DNA from: Shimwellia pseudoproteus
GTDB taxonomy: Bacteria; Pseudomonadota; Gammaproteobacteria; Enterobacterales; Enterobacteriaceae
DNA: 64,000 bases
Direction: 5' to 3'
NCBI RefSeq assembly: GCF_016415625.1
Contig: NZ_WBXP01000005.1
Coordinates: forward strand, 60,583 to 124,582
A model generated the notes under the pieces. It was not told the DNA's origin and ran no database searches. It saw nothing but the letters and a program-made list of their open reading frames with translations. Both the position numbers and the translations under genes were made by a program. Positions within the stretch are counted from its first letter, which is position 1. Every line of letters starts with the position of its first letter. This document shows, in pieces, positions 45,057 through 52,075 of this stretch.

Positions 45057-46013
45057 TCAGTCCGGCAGTTGCAGGGCCGCAGGTATTACTATCTGGCGCG
45101 GGGGCTGCTGGCCATTGAGCTGGGCGATCAACTGGGCCGCCGCCTGTTGGCCCGCGAGGGCGTAGCCGGGATCCACCATGATTATCTCCGGGTGGAGAAA
45201 TTTCACCAGCGGGGTGTTACCAACGCTGGCCAGTTGTAGGCTGCGGCCGGTTTCCTGGAGGTATTTACTGGCCCCAAGGGCCAGGGTATCGCTGGCGCAC
45301 ACCAGGGCGCTGGTCTGTTCGCTGAGAACGCTGGACACCTGCTGGTAGCCCTGTGTCATGGCCAGCCCCGGCAGGGTCGCCCGGGGTGCCAGGCCGTGTT
45401 GCAGGCAAAACGCCTGGTAGGCGAGGAAGCGCCGCTGGCCGGTGGTGGTGTCGCTCTCTGGGGCGCCGATATAACTGATATGGCGATGGCCCTGGTTGTA
45501 CAACTGGCTCATCAGCAGGTGGATCGCGCCTTCATCGTCATAACAGACCGAGGCATAGCCGTCGGCATCCCGGGCCAGCAGCACCAGGCTTTGGCGCCAG
45601 GGCTGTAAGAGCGCCTCATTAATGCCGGTAAAGCCGAACAGGATAACGCCGTCGATATGGCGCAGTTGCAAGACCCGCAGGTGCTCTTCCACCCGGGCAG
45701 GAGAGAACTGGCTTTCCATCATGATCGGATCATAGCCCTGGTCGTAAAAACGGGGCAGCATGGTCTGGACCGCGAGATTTTCCGACAGCGAATCCAGCCG
45801 GGTGACGATAATGGCCACCACTTTATCGCTTTGCCCGCGCATTGCCCGGGCGGAGCGGGAAGGGGAAAACCCCTGCTGGCGCATCACCGCCTCTATACGT
45901 TCCCGGGTTTCTGGTTTTACACCGCTTTCATTATTCAGCACCCGGGAGACGGTGGATTTACCGACACCACTCAGGCGGGCGATATCTTTTATTGTCAGCT
46001 TGTTATGTGGCAT
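45057..46013 (-). CDS. treR: Trehalose operon repressor, LacI family
   Basis: A 318-residue LacI/GalR-type repressor. N-terminal HTH and hinge: LTIKDIARLSGVGKSTVSRVLNN at residues 6-28. The C-terminal periplasmic-binding-like domain senses trehalose 6-phosphate (inducer) and trehalose. Very close to E. coli TreR (315 residues) including ARAMRGQSDKVVAIIVTRLDSLSENLAVQTMLP split across the linker. It lies upstream of treB on the same strand with 143 bases between, and diverges from mgtL-mgtA. Confidence 0.95.
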   Translation of the reverse strand: MPHNKLTIKDIARLSGVGKSTVSRVLNNESGVKPETRERIEAVMRQQGFSPSRSARAMRGQSDKVVAIIVTRLDSLSENLAVQTMLPRFYDQGYDPIMMESQFSPARVEEHLRVLQLRHIDGVILFGFTGINEALLQPWRQSLVLLARDADGYASVCYDDEGAIHLLMSQLYNQGHRHISYIGAPESDTTTGQRRFLAYQAFCLQHGLAPRATLPGLAMTQGYQQVSSVLSEQTSALVCASDTLALGASKYLQETGRSLQLASVGNTPLVKFLHPEIIMVDPGYALAGQQAAAQLIAQLNGQQPPRQIVIPAALQLPD

Positions 46014-46091
46014 CAGGGTAATCCGGTCGGTGCGTTGTTGCGGGAATGACCCATGCTACCCAACCGGGCGGGTGCGGGCAAAAGAAACTGC

Positions 46092-46126
46092 GGTTGATTT
46101 CGGGTTTAGTAATTATCCGATATAAT
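46092..46126 (+). promoter_or_regulatory. PhoP box and -10 of the mgtA promoter
   Basis: GGTTGA-TTTCG-GGTTTA at 46092-46108 is a direct repeat fitting the PhoP box (G/T)GTTTA-N5-(G/T)GTTTA with one mismatch. TATAAT follows at 46121-46126, 12 bases downstream, the spacing seen in PhoP-activated promoters. It would respond to low Mg2+ through PhoPQ. Confidence 0.85.
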
Positions 46127-46188
46127 CACCGATGTTTACTGTGGTCTTCATTTCAGACCCGCTATGTTGTTATTACCGGAGGCTTACT

Positions 46189-46239
46189 ATGGATCCCGAT
46201 CCCACCCCTTATCCCACGTGGATAACCCCTGCCTGGTAA
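46189..46239 (+). CDS. mgtL: MgtL leader peptide of mgtA
   Basis: A 16-residue reading frame, MDPDPTPYPTWITPAW, too short for ordinary gene finders. GGAGG lies seven bases before the ATG. The Asp-Pro and Pro-rich start resembles Salmonella and E. coli MgtL. In those, slow or abortive translation of the Pro codons when Mg2+ or proline is low changes leader RNA folding and lets RNA polymerase pass into mgtA. Five prolines are present (positions 3, 5, 7, 9, 14); the C-terminal half differs from the Arg/Phe-rich tail of the known peptides. Confidence 0.88.
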   Translation: MDPDPTPYPTWITPAW

Positions 46240-46390
46240 ACAGCCCTCCTGGTGTCTGCTTTCCGGGCCCGGAAAGCAGAAACGCATCCTTTTCGTTCCT
46301 GCTGAATACATAATGTGCCTGTCAGGTACGGCGTTGCCGTGCATGCAGGATTCAGGCGACTCATGTGAATGAGGCGCAGAGGACGTATCT
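46240..46390 (+). promoter_or_regulatory. mgtA 5' leader with a 26-bp perfect hairpin
   Basis: The untranslated part of the mgtA leader. At 46255-46280 two 13-base arms, TCTGCTTTCCGGG and CCCGGAAAGCAGA, abut directly, giving a strong stem-loop 16 bases past the mgtL stop; a smaller CTCAT/ATGAG hairpin lies at 46360-46373. In Salmonella this part of the leader forms alternative stem-loops that set Rho-dependent termination. No T-run follows the large hairpin, consistent with Rho dependence rather than intrinsic termination. Confidence 0.7.
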
Positions 46391-49108
46391 ATGCAAATGA
46401 ATACCCTGGCCCGCCAGCTGCTGGCGAAACTTAGCCGTCATTTACCTCACCGTTTGATCCAGCGCGATCCGCTGCCGGACGCGGCTCACTATGCCAGTGG
46501 GGCTATCCCGGAATCGCTGTCTCGCCATTGCCTGATGCTGGCCCGCGCCAGCGAAGATCAGCTGTATCAGCAATTCAACAGCCATCCTGAAGGGCTGGAA
46601 CCCCGTGAAGTACAGCAGGCCAGAGAGACCCACGGGACGAATCACATTCCCGGCCAACAGCCCACCCCCTGGTGGATCCACCTGTGGCTGTGCTACCGCA
46701 ACCCGTTTAACTTGTTGCTGACGGTGCTGGGCGTGGTCTCCTATGCCACGGAGGATCTGTTTGCTGCCGGGGTGATAGCCCTGATGGTGGGGATCTCGAC
46801 ACTGCTGAACTTTGTGCAGGAGGCGCGATCCACCCGGGCGGCGGATGCCCTGAAAGCGATGGTCAGCAACACCGTGACTGTGTTGCGGGTTACTGATGCG
46901 CTGGGGGCCAGCAATTGGGTGGAGATCCCGGCCCAGGAGCTGGTCGCGGGCGATATTGTCAAACTGGCGGCGGGGGATATGATCCCCGCGGATCTGCGGG
47001 TGCTCCAGGCCCGGGATCTGTTTATCTTCCAGGCGTCACTGACCGGCGAATCCCTACCGGTGGAAAAGGTCGCCAACAGCCGCGATACCGGCCATAACAA
47101 TGCGCTGGAGTGTGACACCCTGTGTTTTATGGGCACCAGTGTGGTGAGCGGTACCGCCCGGGCAATGGTGATTGCCACCGGGGGCAGCACCTGGTTTGGG
47201 CAACTGGCCGGGCGGGTGACCCAGCATGAAAGTGAGCCCAATGCTTTCCAGAAAGGCATTAGCCGGGTGAGTATGTTGTTGATCCGCTTTATGCTGGTGA
47301 TGGCCCCGGTGGTGCTGTTGATCAACGGTTACACCAAAGGGGACTGGTGGGAAGCGGCGCTGTTCTCGCTGTCGGTGGCGGTGGGGCTGACCCCGGAAAT
47401 GCTGCCGATGATTGTCACCTCAACCCTGGCCAGAGGGGCGGTGAAGCTCTCCCGCCAGAAAGTGATTGTTAAACACCTTGATGCCATCCAGAACTTCGGG
47501 GCGATGGATATCCTGTGTGCCGACAAGACCGGTACCCTGACCCAGGACCATATCATCCTTGAGACCCACACCGATATTTTTGGCGACATCAGCCAGCGGG
47601 TGCTGGAAACGGCCTGGCTCAACAGCCACTACCAGACCGGCCTGAAAAACCTGCTCGACAGCGCGGTGCTGGAAGGGGTGGACGCCGAACAAGCGCGCCA
47701 GCTCTCCGGCCGCTGGCAGAAAGTGGACGAGATCCCGTTTGATTTTGAGCGCCGCCGGATGTCGGTAGTGGTGATGGAAAGCGCCCTCCCTGAGGTACAT
47801 CAGTTGATCTGTAAGGGGGCGCTGCAGGAGATCCTCAATGTCTGCACCCTGGTGCGCCTGGGGGAGGACATTGTGCCGATCAGCGACAGAATGCTGGCGC
47901 GGATCCGCGGTGTTACGGACGATCTTAACCGCCAGGGGTTACGGGTGGTGGCGGTTGCCAGCAAAGTGGTACCGGCCCGCAGCAGCGATTATGGCCGGGT
48001 CGATGAGTCTGACCTGATCCTCGAAGGCTATATCGCGTTTCTCGATCCGCCCAAAGAGACCACAGCCCCGGCTCTCAAGGCGCTGAAGGCCAGCGGGATC
48101 ACCGTGAAAATTCTTACCGGCGATAGCGAACTGGTGGCGGCGAAAGTCTGCCGTGATGTGGGGCTGGGCGTCGGCTGCCCGGTCACCGGGGGGCAGGTCG
48201 AAAATATGGACGATGCCGAGCTGGCGGCGCTGGCCCAGCGTACCACGCTGTTTGCCCGCCTGGCGCCGCTGCACAAAGAGCGCATTGTCCGGCTGCTGCG
48301 CCGTGAAGGCCACGTGGTGGGCTTTATGGGGGACGGTATTAATGATGCACCGGCCCTGCGCGCCGCGGATATTGGCATTTCGGTGGATAGCGCCGTGGAT
48401 ATTGCCCGGGAAGCGGCGGATATTATCCTGCTGGAAAAAAGCCTGATGGTGCTGGAGCATGGGGTGATTGAAGGGCGCCGTACCTTCGCCAATATGCTCA
48501 AGTACATCAAAATGACCGCCAGCTCTAACTTCGGCAATGTGTTCAGCGTGCTGGTGGCCAGCGCCTTTCTGCCATTTTTGCCGATGTTGCCGCTGCACTT
48601 ACTGATCCAGAACCTGCTGTACGATGTATCCCAGGTGGCTATCCCGTTTGATAACGTGGACGACGAGCAGATCCGCAAGCCCCAGCGCTGGGAACCCGCC
48701 GATCTGGGCCGGTTTATGGTGTTCTTCGGGCCGATCAGTTCGGTGTTCGATATTCTCACCTTCTGCCTGATGTGGTTTGTGTTCCACGCCACCGTGCCGG
48801 AAGCCCAGACTCTGTTCCAGAGTGGCTGGTTTATCGAAGGGCTGCTGTCCCAGACCCTGATTGTGCATATGATCCGTACCCGCAAGGTGCCGTTTATTCA
48901 GAGCCGGGCCGCCTGGCCGCTGATGATGATGACCCTGGTGGTGATTGTGGCGGGCATCTCCCTGCCGTTCTCGCCGCTGGCGGAATATCTGCAACTACAG
49001 GCGCTGCCGCTGGGTTATTTCCCGTGGCTGATTGCGATTCTGGTGGGCTACATGGCGCTGACCCAGTTGATGAAAGGTATCTATAGCCGCCGCTATGGCT
49101 GGCAGTAA
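46391..49108 (+). CDS. mgtA: Mg2+-importing P-type (P3B) ATPase
   Basis: Inner-membrane magnesium importer, 905 residues (E. coli 898). Features in order: basic N-terminal tail with MNTLARQLLAKLSRHLPHR, membrane helices 1-2, the actuator domain with the phosphatase loop TGES, helices 3-4 with the ion-binding GLTPEMLPM, the phosphorylation site Asp378 in CADKTGTLTQD, nucleotide domain, the hinge GDGINDAPALRAADIG, and six C-terminal helices. Controlled by PhoPQ and the mgtL leader. It follows treR in divergent orientation and converges on ridA. Confidence 0.96.
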   Translation: MQMNTLARQLLAKLSRHLPHRLIQRDPLPDAAHYASGAIPESLSRHCLMLARASEDQLYQQFNSHPEGLEPREVQQARETHGTNHIPGQQPTPWWIHLWLCYRNPFNLLLTVLGVVSYATEDLFAAGVIALMVGISTLLNFVQEARSTRAADALKAMVSNTVTVLRVTDALGASNWVEIPAQELVAGDIVKLAAGDMIPADLRVLQARDLFIFQASLTGESLPVEKVANSRDTGHNNALECDTLCFMGTSVVSGTARAMVIATGGSTWFGQLAGRVTQHESEPNAFQKGISRVSMLLIRFMLVMAPVVLLINGYTKGDWWEAALFSLSVAVGLTPEMLPMIVTSTLARGAVKLSRQKVIVKHLDAIQNFGAMDILCADKTGTLTQDHIILETHTDIFGDISQRVLETAWLNSHYQTGLKNLLDSAVLEGVDAEQARQLSGRWQKVDEIPFDFERRRMSVVVMESALPEVHQLICKGALQEILNVCTLVRLGEDIVPISDRMLARIRGVTDDLNRQGLRVVAVASKVVPARSSDYGRVDESDLILEGYIAFLDPPKETTAPALKALKASGITVKILTGDSELVAAKVCRDVGLGVGCPVTGGQVENMDDAELAALAQRTTLFARLAPLHKERIVRLLRREGHVVGFMGDGINDAPALRAADIGISVDSAVDIAREAADIILLEKSLMVLEHGVIEGRRTFANMLKYIKMTASSNFGNVFSVLVASAFLPFLPMLPLHLLIQNLLYDVSQVAIPFDNVDDEQIRKPQRWEPADLGRFMVFFGPISSVFDILTFCLMWFVFHATVPEAQTLFQSGWFIEGLLSQTLIVHMIRTRKVPFIQSRAAWPLMMMTLVVIVAGISLPFSPLAEYLQLQALPLGYFPWLIAILVGYMALTQLMKGIYSRRYGWQ

Positions 49109-49134
49109 GTGATGGGGTAACGGTGGGGAAATAA

Positions 49135-49161
49135 ATACTGGCCACGCAATGTGGCCAGTAT
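49135..49161. terminator. Bidirectional terminator between mgtA and ridA
   Basis: Eleven-base arms ATACTGGCCAC/GTGGCCAGTAT with loop GCAAT. AT-rich flanks on the minus-strand side (TTTATTTCC) make it a reasonable terminator for ridA; it is also the first hairpin after mgtA. Confidence 0.65.
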
Positions 49162-49210
49162 TCTGCCGAATTGGCATCAGGCCATGATCGCTGGCCTGCG
49201 GTGTCCGCAA

Positions 49211-49594
49211 TTAGCGACGTACGGCGATGGCTTCAATCTCGATTTTAACGTCTTTCGGCAGGCGGGCGACTTCTACGCAGGAACGCGCCGGGAACACCGC
49301 GTGGTGCTCGGTGAAGAACGCTTCATAGGCGGCATTAACCACTGCAAAATCATTCAGATCTTTGACGAAAACGGTGGTCTTGATGATATCGCCCACTTTC
49401 AGGCCTGCGGCCTCAACAATGGCTTTCACATTGTCCAGTGACTGGCGTGCCTGAGCGGCAACGTCATCTGCTACGGCACCGGTTTTCGGATCAACAGGGA
49501 TCTGACCAGAAGTGATCACCATATTGCCCAGATCAACACCCTGAACATAAGGGCCGATTGCTGCAGGTGCATGTTCCGTACTGATGACTGACAT
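49211..49594 (-). CDS. ridA: Reactive intermediate/imine deaminase RidA
   Basis: Trimeric cytoplasmic enzyme that hydrolyses 2-aminoacrylate and other enamine/imine by-products of PLP enzymes, protecting them from damage. It is 127 residues from the ATG at 49594 (AGGAG nine bases before); the frame is open 12 codons further. Signature blocks PAAIGPYVQGVDLGNM, SGQIPVDPKTG and PARSCVEVARLPKDV, with the catalytic arginine in the last, are nearly those of E. coli. It is followed upstream by pyrBI on the same strand, as in E. coli. Confidence 0.96.
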   Translation of the reverse strand: MSVISTEHAPAAIGPYVQGVDLGNMVITSGQIPVDPKTGAVADDVAAQARQSLDNVKAIVEAAGLKVGDIIKTTVFVKDLNDFAVVNAAYEAFFTEHHAVFPARSCVEVARLPKDVKIEIEAIAVRR

Positions 49595-49711
49595 ATTTTC
49601 TCCTGAAAAAGGTAGAACCGATCCCATCATAACCAGACATAACAGAACCGGTTTGAGAGTACAGCCCCATCAGCGGACGTCCGTCACGACTGGTGAGGCA
49701 CAGCGGACAAT

Positions 49712-49736
49712 AAAAACCCTCCCATTATAGGAGGGT
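49712..49736 (-). terminator. Intrinsic terminator of pyrBI
   Basis: Stem ACCCTCC/GGAGGGT, loop of seven, followed on the minus strand by TTTTTATTG. It lies 20 bases past the pyrI stop. Confidence 0.85.
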
Positions 49737-49755
49737 AAATCGCCATTTCCAGCGC

Positions 49756-50217
49756 TTATCCTGCCAGCACAACCTGCTGAGCAAACTCTTTCTCACAGTA
49801 TTTACACTTCAGGCTGATTGCCTGGCCGCGTCTGATAACCGCAAAGCTGGAGTTTACCGGCTCGCTGCGGCTGATGCAGTTACTGTTCGGGCAAGTGAGG
49901 ACTTTCTCAACCCGGTCCGGCAGGATAGGGCTCGATTTCCCCACCACGTTATAATTGTCGATGCGGTTCACCGTCGCGTGTGGCGCATAGAGTGCCAGCT
50001 GGTTGACCTGCTCTTCGGTGAGGAAGGTATTTTCGATTTTGATAAGGTCTTTGCGGCCCAGCTCCCGGGAGGGCAGATTAAGGCCGATGGTGATACGGGC
50101 ATCGGTTTCGGTCAGCCGGAACAGGCTTAACAGTTTGAACCCCACCTGGGCCGGAATATGGTCAATAACGGTACCGCAGTTGATGGCTTCTACCTGTAAT
50201 TTATTATCGTGTGTCAT
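49756..50217 (-). CDS. pyrI: Aspartate carbamoyltransferase regulatory chain
   Basis: Regulatory subunit of ATCase that binds CTP/UTP (inhibitors) and ATP (activator) in its N-terminal domain and docks onto PyrB through a C-terminal zinc domain. It is 153 residues, as in E. coli. Zinc cysteines are visible in CPNSNCISR and CKYCEKEF. N-terminal [21 protein letters not shown] is the allosteric domain. It follows pyrB by 15 bases in the pyrLBI operon. Confidence 0.97.
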   Translation of the reverse strand: MTHDNKLQVEAINCGTVIDHIPAQVGFKLLSLFRLTETDARITIGLNLPSRELGRKDLIKIENTFLTEEQVNQLALYAPHATVNRIDNYNVVGKSSPILPDRVEKVLTCPNSNCISRSEPVNSSFAVIRRGQAISLKCKYCEKEFAQQVVLAG

Positions 50218-50232
50218 CTCTTGTTCCCCCTG

Positions 50233-51168
50233 TTACAGTGCCGGATCGCGATTCAGAACCAGTGCCAGGAGCGCCTGGCGGGCAAAAATACCGTTCCCCA
50301 CCTGCTGGAAGTACCAGGCGTGAGGTGTGCTGTCCACATCGGTGGCTATCTCATCAACGCGCGGCAGCGGGTGTAACACTTTCATATTCGTTTTCGCCCC
50401 GGCCAGATCCGCCGCCCGCAGAATAAACTGCGCTTTGACGCTGGCGTATTCCGACGGATCGAGGCGCTCTTTTTGTACCCGGGTCATGTAGAGAATATCC
50501 AGCTCGCCCATGACTTCGTCCATGTTTTCATGGCGGCTCCAGGCAATGCCTTTCTCATCCAGCATATCGAGAATGTACTGGGGCATTGCCAGGGCATCCG
50601 GGGCGATAAAGAAAAAGCGGTTGCCGTTAAATTTCGCCAGGGCCTGGGTCAGCGAGTGCACAGTACGGCCATATTTCAGGTCCCCCACCATGGCGATGTT
50701 CAGGTTCTCAAGCCGGCCCTGGGTTTCACGGATGGTAAACAGATCCAGCAGGGTCTGGGTCGGGTGCTGGTTGGCGCCGTCACCGGCGTTAATCACCGGA
50801 ATACCGCCGGAGAACTCGGTGGCGAGGCGCGCCGCCCCTTCCTGGGGATGGCGCATGACGATGGCATCCACATAGGTGCTAATCACGGAAATGGTGTCGG
50901 CAAGGGTTTCCCCTTTTTTACCCAGCGAGGTGTTACTGCTGTCGGAAAAGCCCACCACTGAGGCCCCCAGACGATGTATCGCTGACTCAAAAGAGAGGCG
51001 GGTGCGGGTGGATGCTTCAAAAAAGCAACTGGCAATCACATTATGCTGCAGCAGCTCTGGCTGAGGATTGGCCTTCAGGCTCGCGGCGGTTTCCAGCACA
51101 AGTTCCAGTTCATCACGGTTAAGATCATTAATAGAAATGATGTGTTTATGGTAGAGCGGGTTGGCCAT
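50233..51168 (-). CDS. pyrB: Aspartate carbamoyltransferase catalytic chain
   Basis: Commits carbamoyl phosphate and aspartate to pyrimidine synthesis. It is 311 residues, equal to E. coli PyrB. Carbamoyl-phosphate loop STRTRLSFE, catalytic [11 protein letters not shown] and HPLPRVDEI are intact. It starts [16 protein letters not shown]. The gene follows the pyrL leader and attenuator and is coupled to pyrI. Confidence 0.97.
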   Translation of the reverse strand: MANPLYHKHIISINDLNRDELELVLETAASLKANPQPELLQHNVIASCFFEASTRTRLSFESAIHRLGASVVGFSDSSNTSLGKKGETLADTISVISTYVDAIVMRHPQEGAARLATEFSGGIPVINAGDGANQHPTQTLLDLFTIRETQGRLENLNIAMVGDLKYGRTVHSLTQALAKFNGNRFFFIAPDALAMPQYILDMLDEKGIAWSRHENMDEVMGELDILYMTRVQKERLDPSEYASVKAQFILRAADLAGAKTNMKVLHPLPRVDEIATDVDSTPHAWYFQQVGNGIFARQALLALVLNRDPAL

Positions 51169-51178
51169 GGCTATCTCC

Positions 51179-51331
51179 TCAATCGCAGTGCGCCGGACGA
51201 ATTCTGGTCAAAAAAAAGCCCCTCAATTGAGGGGCTTTCGAAAAGCGGGGATGCAACGGAAAGAAAAACGACAGCGCGGCGCCTGTATTCAGGCGCTGGG
51301 ACGGGGCAAATTGTCCAGCGTGCAGTTTCAT
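51179..51331 (-). CDS. pyrL: PyrL leader peptide of the pyrBI operon
   Basis: A 50-residue leader starting [13 protein letters not shown], from the ATG at 51331 with GGGAGG four bases before it. The RNA has U-rich stretches that encode FFFPL and GFFLTR, as in E. coli PyrL (44 residues). Low UTP makes RNA polymerase pause in these runs, the ribosome stays close behind and disrupts the downstream terminator. The coding frame runs through the attenuator stem and ends ten bases before pyrB. The longer frame to 51388 lacks a ribosome site. Confidence 0.88.
   Translation of the reverse strand: MKLHAGQFAPSQRLNTGAALSFFFPLHPRFSKAPQLRGFFLTRIRPAHCD
51208..51238 (-). terminator. pyrBI attenuator
   Basis: Perfect ten-base stem AAAGCCCCTC/GAGGGGCTTT with loop AATT and, on the minus strand, a T-run of eight. 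It lies inside the end of pyrL, 40 bases before pyrB: the UTP-responsive intrinsic terminator. Confidence 0.93.
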
Positions 51332-51590
51332 AGGTCCTCCCGGCAAACCGTCCGGAATTATACGCATGTAACGGTGGACGGCAAGCACAAATCACCACAC
51401 AACCAGAAGTACAATGAATAGTGGATAAATATCTGAGGTTTAGCGTGATAAGCACCGCTAAAGTTTGCTGCAAACGGCATTATCCAGAGAATCATTCCGG
51501 ATTTATTACTAAAGTTGATGCATATCACATTTTAATTTCCTGTCGGTCATATAATCTTCCTTGTCTTTTATGGGCTCAATGGTGATTTAT
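51332..51590. other. pyrL-speFL divergent promoter region
   Basis: A 259-base AT-rich gap with the pyrBI promoter on the minus strand and the speF promoter on the plus strand. A plausible plus-strand -10 is TATAAT at 51550-51555 (within GTCATATAATCTTCC), with TTGATG-like sequence 22-30 bases before it. No operator stood out. Confidence 0.45.
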
Positions 51591-51716
51591 ATGGAAAACA
51601 ACAATAGATCATGGCCGCATATACGGCGGGTAACGCATATTATGATGGTTTCTCATCGTAGTTGCTTCGGTTTCCACACATTCAACTCTAAAATACCCTC
51701 TTCTCTTACCGGCTAA
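51591..51716 (+). CDS. speFL: SpeFL-type ornithine-sensing leader peptide, with C-terminal extension
   Basis: A 41-residue frame upstream of speF, starting MENNNRSWPHIRRVTHIMM. It keeps the landmarks of E. coli and Salmonella SpeFL (34 residues, MENN..., HIRRxTHIM, then HR..F.FH.FN), including HIRR at 10-13, THIM at 15-18, HR at 22-23 and FHTFN at 28-32. The known peptide ends two residues after FN; this one continues nine residues past it (SKIPSSLTG). In E. coli, ornithine bound by the translating ribosome stalls it at the end of speFL, which prevents premature (Rho-dependent) termination and switches on speF-potE. GGTGA stands eight bases before the ATG. Confidence 0.85.
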   Translation: MENNNRSWPHIRRVTHIMMVSHRSCFGFHTFNSKIPSSLTG

Positions 51717-52075
51717 CGGCGTGCGCATAATTTTGCGCTTTTTCTGCAGAGCATAACAATATCGCCTGCCCGCAAACCGGGTGCCGTAGCATATTGTCTT
51801 ATGTTTTCAAAATAGCCTGAATTATGTTTTCGCCATAGCACTGGCGTTCCCCTTGCTGACATCTGAATAACGTTACTGCTGGTTTTATCAGTCGGGATAC
51901 GGCTGTGCCGCTAATTTTATTTATTATGTCTGGAAGTTATTTATTCTTCCAGGGGATGCTGTACGCCAAAAAATAATGACTATTCGGTCTGTATGACTGA
52001 AGGGAATTAAACACCTGGAGTGTTATGCCCCGCTATTGCCTGGCGTAATATCCAAATAAGAAAGGAGTAAAATTA
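51717..52075 (+). promoter_or_regulatory. speF leader RNA downstream of speFL
   Basis: About 360 bases of untranslated leader. A short terminator-like hairpin GCGCA/TGCGC followed by TTTTT lies at 51723-51743, only six bases after the speFL stop, where a stalled ribosome would cover it. The rest is C- and T-containing without a stable gene, in keeping with the Rho-sensitive leader known in E. coli speF. GAAAGGAG precedes the speF ATG. Confidence 0.6.
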
